A stretch of DNA of 10,845 bases from Puniceicoccales bacterium (GTDB lineage Bacteria; Verrucomicrobiota; Verrucomicrobiia; Opitutales; LL51): NCBI GenBank assembly GCA_031276935.1, contig JAISMD010000057.1:1-10845 (forward strand). Reading direction: 5' to 3'. The notes below the pieces were generated by a model. It was not told the origin of the DNA. It saw nothing but the letters and a program-made list of their open reading frames with translations, and ran no database searches. Both the position numbers and the translations under genes were made by a program. The stretch's first letter is position 1. Each line of letters starts with the position of its first letter. Positions 1 to 7,183 of the stretch are shown piece by piece.

Positions 1-1229
1 ATGGCAACCACCAGTGCGCCAAAGATGACCGCACAAAATAGGGGAGTCGTCGAAAAGGATTGAAGAAATGCCGCCAAATTTTCTCGGAACAGAACAAAGG
101 TGAAGAACGATGAACCCAATAGAAGCAGCATGAGAGGCGTTGCAAAGGCCGCTGTAGCCCAGCGACAAACGCGGAGAATGTTGCCGCCAATGATGAGCAT
201 TATCATCGAAGCAATGCCACCGTAGAAAGTAAATTGATTCATGAATGTGTTATAGTCATTGGGGTCGGAATACTGCATTCCCAATTGCTTTTTCCAAAGG
301 CCTTCCACCAGATTTACGCTGATGCCGTAGCACACAACCAGCGCCACAATAAGACCCAAATAGGGCGATGTGAAAATGACTTTAAAACTCTGCCAGAGGG
401 GCATTTTTTTCTTACCTTTTCCCGTATTGCCGGGGAGTTCCGGTTTGTCGTAGAAGCGCTTATCGGTGAGCACGTACCGGTAAATCCAACGGTAAACAAT
501 CATCGCTGCGATCCCTAAAATAACCACGATCCCCATCATATATTTTAGGGAAATTTCCCAGGCATCGACGCCGGCGGGAACTTTGTTGTGGATGTCGGAA
601 CACCATTCGCCCACTTTGCCTTCCAATAGGACGGATATTTGGGCCATAAATGCAAAAAATGCATACATTCGTTTCGCTTCGGAAGTCTTCGTAACCTGGT
701 TGGCAAATTGCCAAAACGATAGCGATAGCAACGCTGAACCCCAGATTTCTGCCAGAATGTAGAAAAGGGAATAGGACCAATTCCCAACAATGGCGATGGG
801 CCAATGGAGGAAACTGGGAGTGGAAGCTCGCCAAACGGCTATGGTTTCGGAGGAAAAGTGTAGCGCGTTCAAATTGGGGTAAATGAAAAATGCAAAACAA
901 CCGAAGAAGAGAATAAATGGCGTCAATGTCACATAAAATAGGTGTTCGTTGGTGAAAATATTACTCGCTTTGGTGTAGAGGAGCATGAAAATAATGGCCG
1001 CAGGCGCAACGCAATACCCTTTCAGAAATGGAATAACCTCCGCATCGGATCCCGGTCCCGTGACGATGAGCGAATCCTTAATATTCCTCAGACAGGTGTA
1101 GTTAAAAAGAATGCAAAAAAACATAAATCCCATGGGGATTGCCTTTTTAAGTTCGTAGGCGTAGATGGGGAAAAAGATGCGTCGCAATTTTCCGAATTCC
1201 TGACCATTTCTTTGTATCGTATCTGACAT
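1..1229 (-). CDS. tlc: ATP/ADP translocase (NTT/Tlc nucleotide transporter), 3' end cut by window
   Basis: Members of this family sit in the inner membrane and exchange host ATP for ADP, or import other nucleotides. Reading from the ATG at 1227-1229 gives 409 uninterrupted codons to the window edge; the family is usually about 500 residues, so the C-terminal fifth is missing. About ten of the usual twelve membrane helices can be seen, near residues 31-48, 68-86, 97-117, 151-175, 188-203, 230-250, 290-308, 334-352, 357-381 and 394-409. Family signatures include the N-terminal KLRRIFFPI and ELKKAIPM, FNYTCLRNIKDS (43-53), AEVIPFLK (63-70), AEIWGS (160-165) and NLVEGLWKKQL (306-316). K51, E161 and E309 match three of the four charged residues reported as essential in the plant plastid homologue; the fourth lies outside the window. 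The start is preceded by AGGA about 7 bases upstream. The substrate (ATP/ADP exchange versus other nucleotides) cannot be told from sequence. Family call is firm; the symbol is generic. Confidence 0.95.
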   Translation of the reverse strand, partial: MSDTIQRNGQEFGKLRRIFFPIYAYELKKAIPMGFMFFCILFNYTCLRNIKDSLIVTGPGSDAEVIPFLKGYCVAPAAIIFMLLYTKASNIFTNEHLFYVTLTPFILFFGCFAFFIYPNLNALHFSSETIAVWRASTPSFLHWPIAIVGNWSYSLFYILAEIWGSALLSLSFWQFANQVTKTSEAKRMYAFFAFMAQISVLLEGKVGEWCSDIHNKVPAGVDAWEISLKYMMGIVVILGIAAMIVYRWIYRYVLTDKRFYDKPELPGNTGKGKKKMPLWQSFKVIFTSPYLGLIVALVVCYGISVNLVEGLWKKQLGMQYSDPNDYNTFMNQFTFYGGIASMIMLIIGGNILRVCRWATAAFATPLMLLLLGSSFFTFVLFRENLAAFLQSFSTTPLFCAVIFGALVVA

Positions 1230-1284
1230 AATTTTTTCCTAAAAATGAAAAATATATTTCTCCCTAATTAAATGAAGAAGCACT

Positions 1285-1312
1285 AATGTACTACGACTTC
1301 TAATTCAATCAA
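1285..1312 (-). promoter_or_regulatory. Candidate sigma70 promoter for the translocase gene
   Basis: On the minus strand a -35-like TTGATT (1307-1312) is followed after 16 bases by a -10-like TACATT (1285-1290), with about 50 bases to the translocase ATG. The match is 4 of 6 at each box, so this is plausible but not proven. It lies in the 247-base AT-rich gap shared with the divergent exported-protein gene. Confidence 0.4.
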
Positions 1313-1390
1313 GACATTTTTTTTAAAATCATTGAAATGTGTTTTCCCGAAGGCTTTGTTAATTGTTTTTTATGGGAGAAATTAATAAAG

Positions 1391-1453
1391 TTTAAATATT
1401 TTTAAAAAATTTTAAAAATTTTACTTGACAGCGGTAAATTTGTCGGCGATACC
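1391..1453 (+). promoter_or_regulatory. Candidate promoter with UP-like A/T tracts for the exported protein
   Basis: A perfect -35 hexamer TTGACA lies at 1425-1430. It is preceded by alternating A and T runs (1391-1424) that resemble an UP element bound by the RNA polymerase alpha C-terminal domain. At 17 bases spacing the -10 is only GATACC (1448-1453, 3 of 6), so activity may depend on the UP tract or an activator. A good ribosome site, AAGGGA (1465-1470), stands 6 bases before the ATG at 1477. Confidence 0.5.
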
Positions 1454-1476
1454 CAAAACCATCCAAGGGATAAGAT

Positions 1477-2460
1477 ATGAAAAATACAATTAAAATTAAA
1501 ATCGTTTCATTGATCGTTGCTAGCCTATGTGGCTCAGCATTTGCAAACAATGCTTGGGAAGAAAATTCTTGTGAATCTCCTAATTATCCTGGGCTTGGAG
1601 AGCAAGTTATCCATGATTATTATATGGATCCTTCTAATAATTATGGATATTATGGTAGTTCTTGTGCATTAGCTAGGTCGAACATCCGTCTTTTTGTCGA
1701 TGCATCCAGCAGGAAATTCGCATTTCTGGATTCTGCCGGACGTCCCATGTATTTTATACTGTGTGAATCCCTGAAAAAATTCCTTTCCAAGGATTGTTGC
1801 TGCCATGTTCTTCCGAACAAATTGTTTAATAGAATTGTCGATAAAAAAAGCTGCGATAAAATGAAGAACTTTTACGCCCAAAATTTGGGTGATATCGTAC
1901 ACCGTGCCGAGCTTGAAAAAGATAATTTTAAAAAAGAATATGATTCGGGCTTGAACGTTATCGTTTTAGAAAATATTACAAAGCCTGAATGTCGCTACAT
2001 TGTGGATGCAAAAAATGCCCGAGTCTTTTCATGTTTACCGGGACAGCTCAATAAAGTTTGTTCGATGAAACTCCCTGAGGCTATTTTCCAGAAAATAGTA
2101 AAAGATTGCAATTACATTAGCATTAATGGTGAGAAACATATTGTTTTTGATTTCTTGGGTTTAGCGGCAAAGGCTAGAACCATTACGGGTCAGAAATTAA
2201 GTGTGGCGAAGGATTATGCGATTGTGGCAAAAGATGTTGTTCTAGACTGGGCAGCAAAGGCTGCAATCGTTTTGGGCCCAAGATTAAGTGCAGCGAAGGC
2301 TTGGTTCCAACCAAAGATGCATGTTGCTTGGACGTACAGCAAATGGGGCATGGCAGATGTGTTGAAAAAAACTGCCGAGATATGCAGCATTTTGTCGGAT
2401 AAATTACGGCCTAAGGATCAGATAGTAGCAGTGGAAAATATAACCATAGGCCAAAACTAA
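1477..2460 (+). CDS. Exported cysteine-rich protein of unknown function with internal duplications
   Basis: I do not recognise this 327-residue protein. It starts with a classical Sec signal peptide: lysine-rich n-region (KNTIKIK), hydrophobic core and an AFA|NN cleavage site after residue 23. C18 does not sit in a proper lipobox, so it is probably not a lipoprotein. The mature part has 12 cysteines (residues 32, 63, 96, 107-109, 126, 172, 186, 195, 211, 303), suggesting disulfides in an oxidising compartment. Two related modules are visible: 71-126 and 173-211 share R-[LY]-[FI]-VDA, then C-x(9-11)-C-x3-LP-x2-[LI]F-x2-IV ending in Cys. The C-terminal third (229-276) is Ala/Lys-rich and carries a second, 29-residue-period duplication. 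The ATG has a well-spaced AAGGGA, and an intrinsic terminator follows. Codons are clearly more A/T-rich than in dnaG or rpoD. Facing the ATP/ADP translocase, it could be an envelope or host-interface protein, but this is inference; it may equally be a lineage-specific orphan. Confidence 0.85.
   Translation: MKNTIKIKIVSLIVASLCGSAFANNAWEENSCESPNYPGLGEQVIHDYYMDPSNNYGYYGSSCALARSNIRLFVDASSRKFAFLDSAGRPMYFILCESLKKFLSKDCCCHVLPNKLFNRIVDKKSCDKMKNFYAQNLGDIVHRAELEKDNFKKEYDSGLNVIVLENITKPECRYIVDAKNARVFSCLPGQLNKVCSMKLPEAIFQKIVKDCNYISINGEKHIVFDFLGLAAKARTITGQKLSVAKDYAIVAKDVVLDWAAKAAIVLGPRLSAAKAWFQPKMHVAWTYSKWGMADVLKKTAEICSILSDKLRPKDQIVAVENITIGQN
1687..1854 (+). repeat. Duplicated Cys module A of the exported protein
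   Basis: Residues 71-126: RLFVDA opens the unit, C96 and C108 precede LPNKLFNRIV, and C126 closes it. It aligns with module B (1993-2109) with a gap of about 15 residues between the VDA segment and the first Cys. Residues from C108 to V121 align with C195 to V208 at a constant offset of 87, with L112/L199, P113/P200, F117/F204, I120/I207 and V121/V208 identical. Confidence 0.6.
1993..2109 (+). repeat. Duplicated Cys module B of the exported protein
   Basis: Residues 173-211: RYIVDA opens the unit, C186 and C195 precede LPEAIFQKIV, and C211 closes it. This is the shorter copy of module A; C172, just upstream, may be an additional partner. Confidence 0.6.
2161..2304 (+). repeat. Tandem 29-codon duplication in the exported protein C-terminal region
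   Basis: Nucleotides 2161-2217 and 2248-2304 start exactly 87 bases (29 codons) apart and match at about 39 of 57 positions by eye. They encode LAAKARTITGQKLSVAKDY and WAAKAAIVLGPRLSAAKAW, a shared AAKA...G-[QP]-[KR]-LS-x-AK pattern separated by ten residues. An amphipathic helical segment is likely. Confidence 0.75.
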
Positions 2461-2505
2461 TCATCGGAATTCTTTAAAAAATTAATAAAAAAATATTTTC
2501 AAAGG

Positions 2506-2531
2506 CGGATCATCAATGGTCCGTTTTTTTT
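2506..2531 (+). terminator. Rho-independent terminator after the exported protein
   Basis: CGGATCA (2506-2512) and TGGTCCG (2517-2523) form a 7-bp stem with one G-T wobble around a TCAA loop, followed directly by eight T (2524-2531). The A/G run just before the stem can pair with the T run and extend the helix. On the minus strand the same hairpin is followed by a T-richer stretch, so it may also stop the converging helicase transcript. Confidence 0.9.
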
Positions 2532-2636
2532 ATTCATTTTTCCATCTCGATTTTTTCTGTTTTTCTCCGAGGCATCGGTGTTTCTGAACCCGTCGAGGGA
2601 CGGCAATAAATCTTCCCAAAACCGCATTTGGCTAGA

Positions 2637-5105
2637 TTATTCCGTTTTTAGGAGTTCATGGATATGCTGGAGGAAAAATTCCGTTCCCCGTTGTTTCACT
2701 TGGAGGGAATCGATAATTTCGCTAAATAGGGAAGTTTTTTTCTCCTGGAGCCGTTGGATTGAGGCTTCTATGGAATTTTGTGCGATTAGGCGGTAGATTG
2801 TTACTTTTTTATCCTGACCGATGCGATGAACCCGATCCATGGCTTGTTTTTCCGTGGAGGGATTCCACCAGGGATCCATTAGGAATACCGATTCGGCCGC
2901 GGTCAACGTGATACCCACACCACCCGCTTTCAAGGATATTAGCATGATTGCACTGTTCCCAACGCATTGGAATTGATCCACCACCACATTGCGATTCTTC
3001 GTCGAACCAATGATTTCGAAGCAATCAACGGTGGGGAATTCTTCCCGCAACATGGATTTGATGCGCCGTAGAAAACGAACAAATTGACTGAAAATAACGA
3101 CTTTTTTCTGTCCCTTCGAAAATTCACTCACCAATATGTCGCGGAGTGTACCCAATTTACCACTTTCCCAGAAGGGTGTTTCGACGGAGGGTACGATGGC
3201 CGGATCACAGGCTACCTGGCGTAGGCGGGTCAGGGCGGAAAGGATGCCGAAACGGTGATTCTTGAAATCGAAGTGATGTTGCTCATCGCCGTAGCGGCGG
3301 AGGGCGTGGTTCATGACCGATTTGTAAAGATTCTGCTGTATTGAAGTCATTTCACAGGGGACATTGATTTCTATCTTCTGTGGCAATTCTTTGGCAACCA
3401 TCTCCTTCGTCCGCCGTAGCATGAAAGGAGCAATTTGCTTCTTGAGCCTAGCGCCGATCTCTTCGCCTTTGCATAGTTCAATGAATTGTCCCTTTTCCCC
3501 CAGTAATCCCGGCATCAAAAATCGGAAAATACTCCATAGGTCGAGTAAATTATTTTCGATGGGAGTGCCGGTGAGAGCCAATCGCCATTGGCTTCGGATA
3601 GCGGTGCAGGCGTAGAATACCTTGGTTGCCGAATTTTTAATGAATTGGGCCTCGTCGAGTACGGCGAGTTGGAATGTCTTTTCGGCGATCTTCGCCTTAT
3701 GGCGACGCAGTTGGGTATAGCTGATGACCCAGATATCGATCCCTTTTTCATCCAGATTCGATGCCGATGAAAATATGCGTAGCTTTAATTTCGGGAAAAA
3801 TTTTTCCGCCTCCCTCTGCCAGACGTAAACCACACTCGCCGGACAAACGACAATGCTGCTTTGTCCCCCATTCATTTTGGCGATGAAGGTCAAAACCTGC
3901 AGTGTTTTTCCCAATCCCATGTCATCGGCGATGAGGCCGTGGAAACCGTGGCGGAGAATATGGTTGATCCAAAAAACACCCTCCCGTTGATAGGAACGCA
4001 GTATTTGGGGAAGCGTAAGGGATTGATTCGGAGGAGAAGTGAAGGAACGTTGCCATTCTTCCATGGAGGGATCATTTCCGTAATTGAGTTCCGATAGATT
4101 GAAAATGGAATAAATCATGTAGCGGGGAATGTGACCGTTGAATTTATTAAGCACACTGCGTTGTGCTGCGACGGCGGTAATTTCTTTTTTCCCCATGCGT
4201 ACGGCTCCCAGTCCGTCGATCAGGAATGGATTCCCATCGCTTTTCAGTATCTTAGGAATAAAGTGTTGTTCCAGAATATGGGTACCATCGGAGAGCTGTA
4301 GGGATAGGTCGGAGAACCCGTTCCCATTTTCCACCCCACTCCTAAAAATAGCGTGAATTTCCCTAGGTCCTTGGCATAGCTTTTCCACATTACCGTCCAA
4401 TTGGATGCTGAAATCGTTGTGCCAACGGGGTAGGGTGTAGCGACAAAAATCAATGGCCGAAGCGGTGTGGCTAATGCGATATTCCTTGCTCTTCTTGTAA
4501 AAAGAAAATCCCGATTTCCTTGCGAGATGGATCAATTTGATGACCGCATCCCGTTCCAATTTCGTGGCCACATTGGCGTAGCGGGAGAGGTGATTGGGAA
4601 AGACTAATCTATGGTTTTCCATCCAGTAGGCCCGGAAACATAGATGTTGGCCGGAGGTATAGAATAACAGGTGTAATATCTTATCGCCGAGCTTATTTTC
4701 GTCACATTCCTTTCCGTTGCAGGGGGGACATCTATGGAGCGTATCACCGTCTTCCTCGTCGTGGAGAAAGAGGGCATCCTGTTTATCGATGATCGCCTCG
4801 TCCATGGCCAGTAGGGCACCGATGGCGGCATCGTTCTTATCGGCGACGGAGGAACGGGCGGATAATTGTCCTTCTTCCAGGTCGATGACGGCGAATAATT
4901 GGGTCTTGCCTTCCCCAAAATACCGGACAATCACGTCATCGGAACGGATTTCGATTTCCCGAATGGGACAGCGTTCGAGGAAGCGCATCCCCTCCCTAAT
5001 TTCATCCTTCGAAAAAGTATTTTGCCAGTCCTTTTGGGCGAAAATTTCCATCCAATTTTCAAGGGATTGTCGCTTGAATGTGACGGCTGGAGCGCGATTA
5101 TGCAT
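2637..5105 (-). CDS. SNF2-family DEAD/DEAH helicase-like ATPase
   Basis: This is a superfamily 2, SNF2/RapA-like DNA translocase: it hydrolyses ATP to move along double-stranded DNA and is expected to remodel protein-DNA complexes rather than unwind strands. In numbering from the chosen ATG at 5105 (822 residues): LRSYQREG (369-376), Walker A in DDMGLGKT (394-401), Walker B DEAQ (484-487), motif III LTGTPIEN (511-518), motif IV VIFSQF (670-675), motif V SLKAGGVGITLT (724-735) and motif VI DRVHRIGQ (757-764). All ATPase motifs are intact. The N-terminal half (1-360) is not a family I recognise; it has a small CPPC-x4-C cluster near 126-134 that could bind metal. The frame stays open to an ATG at 5237, but those 44 extra residues are low-complexity, encoded by AT-rich DNA and lack a ribosome site, so I prefer 5105. 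The role is unknown: it may assist transcription recycling or repair. Nothing nearby suggests a defence island. Confidence 0.93.
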   Translation of the reverse strand: MHNRAPAVTFKRQSLENWMEIFAQKDWQNTFSKDEIREGMRFLERCPIREIEIRSDDVIVRYFGEGKTQLFAVIDLEEGQLSARSSVADKNDAAIGALLAMDEAIIDKQDALFLHDEEDGDTLHRCPPCNGKECDENKLGDKILHLLFYTSGQHLCFRAYWMENHRLVFPNHLSRYANVATKLERDAVIKLIHLARKSGFSFYKKSKEYRISHTASAIDFCRYTLPRWHNDFSIQLDGNVEKLCQGPREIHAIFRSGVENGNGFSDLSLQLSDGTHILEQHFIPKILKSDGNPFLIDGLGAVRMGKKEITAVAAQRSVLNKFNGHIPRYMIYSIFNLSELNYGNDPSMEEWQRSFTSPPNQSLTLPQILRSYQREGVFWINHILRHGFHGLIADDMGLGKTLQVLTFIAKMNGGQSSIVVCPASVVYVWQREAEKFFPKLKLRIFSSASNLDEKGIDIWVISYTQLRRHKAKIAEKTFQLAVLDEAQFIKNSATKVFYACTAIRSQWRLALTGTPIENNLLDLWSIFRFLMPGLLGEKGQFIELCKGEEIGARLKKQIAPFMLRRTKEMVAKELPQKIEINVPCEMTSIQQNLYKSVMNHALRRYGDEQHHFDFKNHRFGILSALTRLRQVACDPAIVPSVETPFWESGKLGTLRDILVSEFSKGQKKVVIFSQFVRFLRRIKSMLREEFPTVDCFEIIGSTKNRNVVVDQFQCVGNSAIMLISLKAGGVGITLTAAESVFLMDPWWNPSTEKQAMDRVHRIGQDKKVTIYRLIAQNSIEASIQRLQEKKTSLFSEIIDSLQVKQRGTEFFLQHIHELLKTE

Positions 5106-5117
5106 ACCTAGCCGAAC

Positions 5118-5146
5118 ATTCTGCAAAAAAAGAATGAAAATATCAA
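5118..5146 (-). promoter_or_regulatory. Candidate promoter for the helicase gene
   Basis: On the minus strand TTGATA (5141-5146, 5 of 6) and CAGAAT (5118-5123, 4 of 6) are separated by 17 bases. Initiation would fall only a few bases before the ATG at 5105, giving a nearly leaderless transcript, which weakens the case; the only Shine-Dalgarno-like bases, CTAGGT, touch the ATG. Confidence 0.3.
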
Positions 5147-5311
5147 GTATTTTCCAAAAACCTATTTTTATATTGCCGTTGGAATTTAAAAATACTACCG
5201 GTGTACACCCTCCGATGGAGAAAAAAGGTTTCGCCATGAATTTTCGTGTCGGGAAAGGAAAACGGGGAAAAACCTAGGAATAATAGAATTTATGGCGAAA
5301 GACTTGATTTT

Positions 5312-5320
5312 TGCTAAAAT
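5312..5320 (+). promoter_or_regulatory. dnaG: Candidate extended -10 promoter for dnaG
   Basis: TGCTAAAAT is an extended -10 (TG-n-TAAAAT, 5 of 6 in the hexamer) placed 27 bases before the dnaG ATG. No good -35 stands 17 bases upstream, as expected for extended -10 promoters. The TTGATT at 5304-5309 is too close to pair with it. The predicted leader is about 20 bases and shows no clear Shine-Dalgarno. Confidence 0.45.
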
Positions 5321-5347
5321 GCTCCTAGGAAAATGTAGTCCGTATCC

Positions 5348-7183
5348 ATGATCAAGCGAGAGTGTATAGAACGTGTTAAGGCCGTTGCCGATTTGTACGA
5401 TATCGTTTCCGGTTACGTGCAATTGAAGCGTTCGGGAAGCAATTGGAAAGGCCTTAGTCCCTTTACGACGGAAAAAACACCCTCCTTCTTTGTCCTCCCC
5501 GAAAAACGTTTTTTCAAGTGTTTTAGTACGGGCTACGCCGGAGACGTCTTCCGTTTCTTGGAACTGAAGGAGAATTTTTCCTTTCTAGAATCCGTCGAAT
5601 GGTTAGCGAAACGCTACGGCATAGCGTTGGAATACGAAGGAGATGGGTCGACGAAAACCCATACAAAGTCAAAGAACGAATTGTTCGATCTCCACGGAGA
5701 GGCCATGGCCTATTTTCGGAAAAAATTTCTGGAGAATCCCCGGATACAGGACTATTGGCAACGGGTACGTCATTTTTCCCTGGAAGCGGCGGAGCGCTAC
5801 GGTATTGGTTGGGCACCGCCCGGGGATAGGGACTTACTTTCCCTGCTGAAGAAAAAGGGTTACGGAGAAGAAGCTCTGGAGCAGTGTGGTCTATTTCTAT
5901 GGAATACGAAGGATAAAAAAAATTGGAATTTCCGTTTTGCCGGTCGACTGATCATTCCGATTCAGGACGTTCAGGATCGGGTCATTGGATTTTCGGGGAG
6001 AATTACGGAGGCCAAGGACGATGGTTTTGCCAAGTACATCAATTCTCCGGAATCGCCTATTTTTCACAAAGGTGGTGTGCTCTACGGCCTTAATCATGCC
6101 CGCAGATCTACGGGAGGTCCATTGGTGATCGTCGAGGGTCAATTGGACGCAATTCGCTGTTGGGAAAGCGGTATCCATGGAGCCGTTGCCCCCCAGGGAA
6201 CCGGTCTTACGGAAACGCAAATGCATCTATTGCGCCGCTACACATCGCAATTGATTTGCCTAATGGACGGGGATGGGGCGGGACAAAAATGTGCGCTCCG
6301 TCTCGTTGAGCTTTCCTTCAAGGCGGCCATGGAGAGTCAGATTGTGACGTTGCCCGAAGCGGATGATCCCGATTCCTTTCTACTGCGTATGGGGAAAACG
6401 GGTTTCGAGGATCTGAAAAGGGAATCCATGATCGCCTTCCTTTGCCGTACCTGTCTTCCCCAGGGAGTGGAAGCTACGGCGATCGAAAAGGCAAATTTTT
6501 TGGAAAAGGTATACGGGATGATCCATGGTAGTGATTCGGAAGTTACACGGGAAATTTACCTGGATGAACTCGCCCAACAACTCCAACTAAATCGCCATGC
6601 CATTGGCAATGATTTTCGTAATTTTTGTGGGGATAGAAAATTCACCCTGGCGCAACCGGTGGTCTCTCCAAGCCCGGAGAAAAAAACAAGGGAAGGGAAA
6701 TTACGTACGGCGGAATATGATCTCCTTTCCCTCGTACTGCACCACGAAGATTTGGGATTAAGCGTGGCCTATCTTTTGGAGGACGCCTGGTTGGAAGACG
6801 GTGAACAGGGGCGTCTCCTACTCAAGGTACTCAATGAAATGCAGGCCCATACTTGGGAGGGGCCTCGGAGCGACAATCCCATCTTTTCCCCCGATGAAGT
6901 GAACGAGCTTTTTTCGATCCTTGCCACGGAGGAGGATGGGGAAGATCCCGTCGCCATGGCCAACGCCTGTATCCGCTCCATATGTGCCACCTTCGCAAGG
7001 AAACAATTGGAAAAAATCAATCAAAAAGCGTCGGAGCAACGAAAATTTACAAAAAACAAAAATTTGCTTGACGACCCTACTTTCTTTGAAAAGCTGCAGG
7101 CTGAGAAATTGCGTTTACGCCAATTGTTGATTTCTTGTCCCAGGATAGGGGGTGGAGGAGAAGGCGTTATCTATGGAAAGTAA
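5348..7183 (+). CDS. dnaG: DNA primase DnaG, with a degenerate zinc-binding domain
   Basis: This enzyme synthesises the RNA primers for replication together with the replicative helicase. The 611-residue length is normal. N-terminal CHC2 domain: residues 1-95, with the recognisable EKTPSF (42-47) and AGDVFRF (64-70). Catalytic core: the [14 protein letters not shown] segment (229-242) precedes the TOPRIM domain, which has EGQLD (263-267, usually EGYMD) and DGDGAG (307-312), followed by DPDSF (340-344). A C-terminal helicase-binding-like region runs from about 455 to 595. The oddity is in the zinc site. Of the four usual ligands (Cys-x2-His ... Cys-x2-Cys) only C58 remains; the others are S37, T40 and T61. 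The fold seems kept while metal binding is probably lost, perhaps a feature of the lineage. An in-frame stop at 5336-5338 makes 5348 the first usable ATG. The gene overlaps rpoD by 11 bases (32 if rpoD begins at its upstream GTG), so the two are probably cotranscribed. Confidence 0.97.
   Translation: MIKRECIERVKAVADLYDIVSGYVQLKRSGSNWKGLSPFTTEKTPSFFVLPEKRFFKCFSTGYAGDVFRFLELKENFSFLESVEWLAKRYGIALEYEGDGSTKTHTKSKNELFDLHGEAMAYFRKKFLENPRIQDYWQRVRHFSLEAAERYGIGWAPPGDRDLLSLLKKKGYGEEALEQCGLFLWNTKDKKNWNFRFAGRLIIPIQDVQDRVIGFSGRITEAKDDGFAKYINSPESPIFHKGGVLYGLNHARRSTGGPLVIVEGQLDAIRCWESGIHGAVAPQGTGLTETQMHLLRRYTSQLICLMDGDGAGQKCALRLVELSFKAAMESQIVTLPEADDPDSFLLRMGKTGFEDLKRESMIAFLCRTCLPQGVEATAIEKANFLEKVYGMIHGSDSEVTREIYLDELAQQLQLNRHAIGNDFRNFCGDRKFTLAQPVVSPSPEKKTREGKLRTAEYDLLSLVLHHEDLGLSVAYLLEDAWLEDGEQGRLLLKVLNEMQAHTWEGPRSDNPIFSPDEVNELFSILATEEDGEDPVAMANACIRSICATFARKQLEKINQKASEQRKFTKNKNLLDDPTFFEKLQAEKLRLRQLLISCPRIGGGGEGVIYGK

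Noticed and set aside
460..900. 146-codon minus-strand open frame inside the translocase
   Set aside because: It lies in a different frame from the translocase, which reads through unbroken with family motifs on both sides; no sign of a frameshift.
1494..1536. Lipoprotein signal around Cys18 of the exported protein
   Set aside because: The residues before the Cys (A-S-L) do not fit a lipobox, while AFA at 21-23 is a good signal peptidase I site.
2532..2636. Hairpins CCGAGGCATCGG and CCGTCGAGGGACGG as terminators for the helicase
   Set aside because: Neither is followed by a T run on the minus strand; the shared hairpin at 2506-2523 is a better candidate.
2637..5105. SNF2 helicase as part of a phage-defence system (DISARM- or BREX-like)
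   Set aside because: No methyltransferase, nuclease, phospholipase D or other defence gene is adjacent; the neighbours are dnaG, rpoD and an exported protein.
5106..5237. The 44-residue N-terminal extension of the helicase starting at ATG 5237
   Set aside because: AT-rich, low-complexity translation with no ribosome site and overlapping likely promoter sequence; the helicase most likely begins at 5105.
4717..5277. 186-codon open frame on the plus strand opposite the helicase
   Set aside because: Its Ser/Arg-rich translation is a shadow of the helicase coding strand, whose motifs are intact; no domain or ribosome site supports it.
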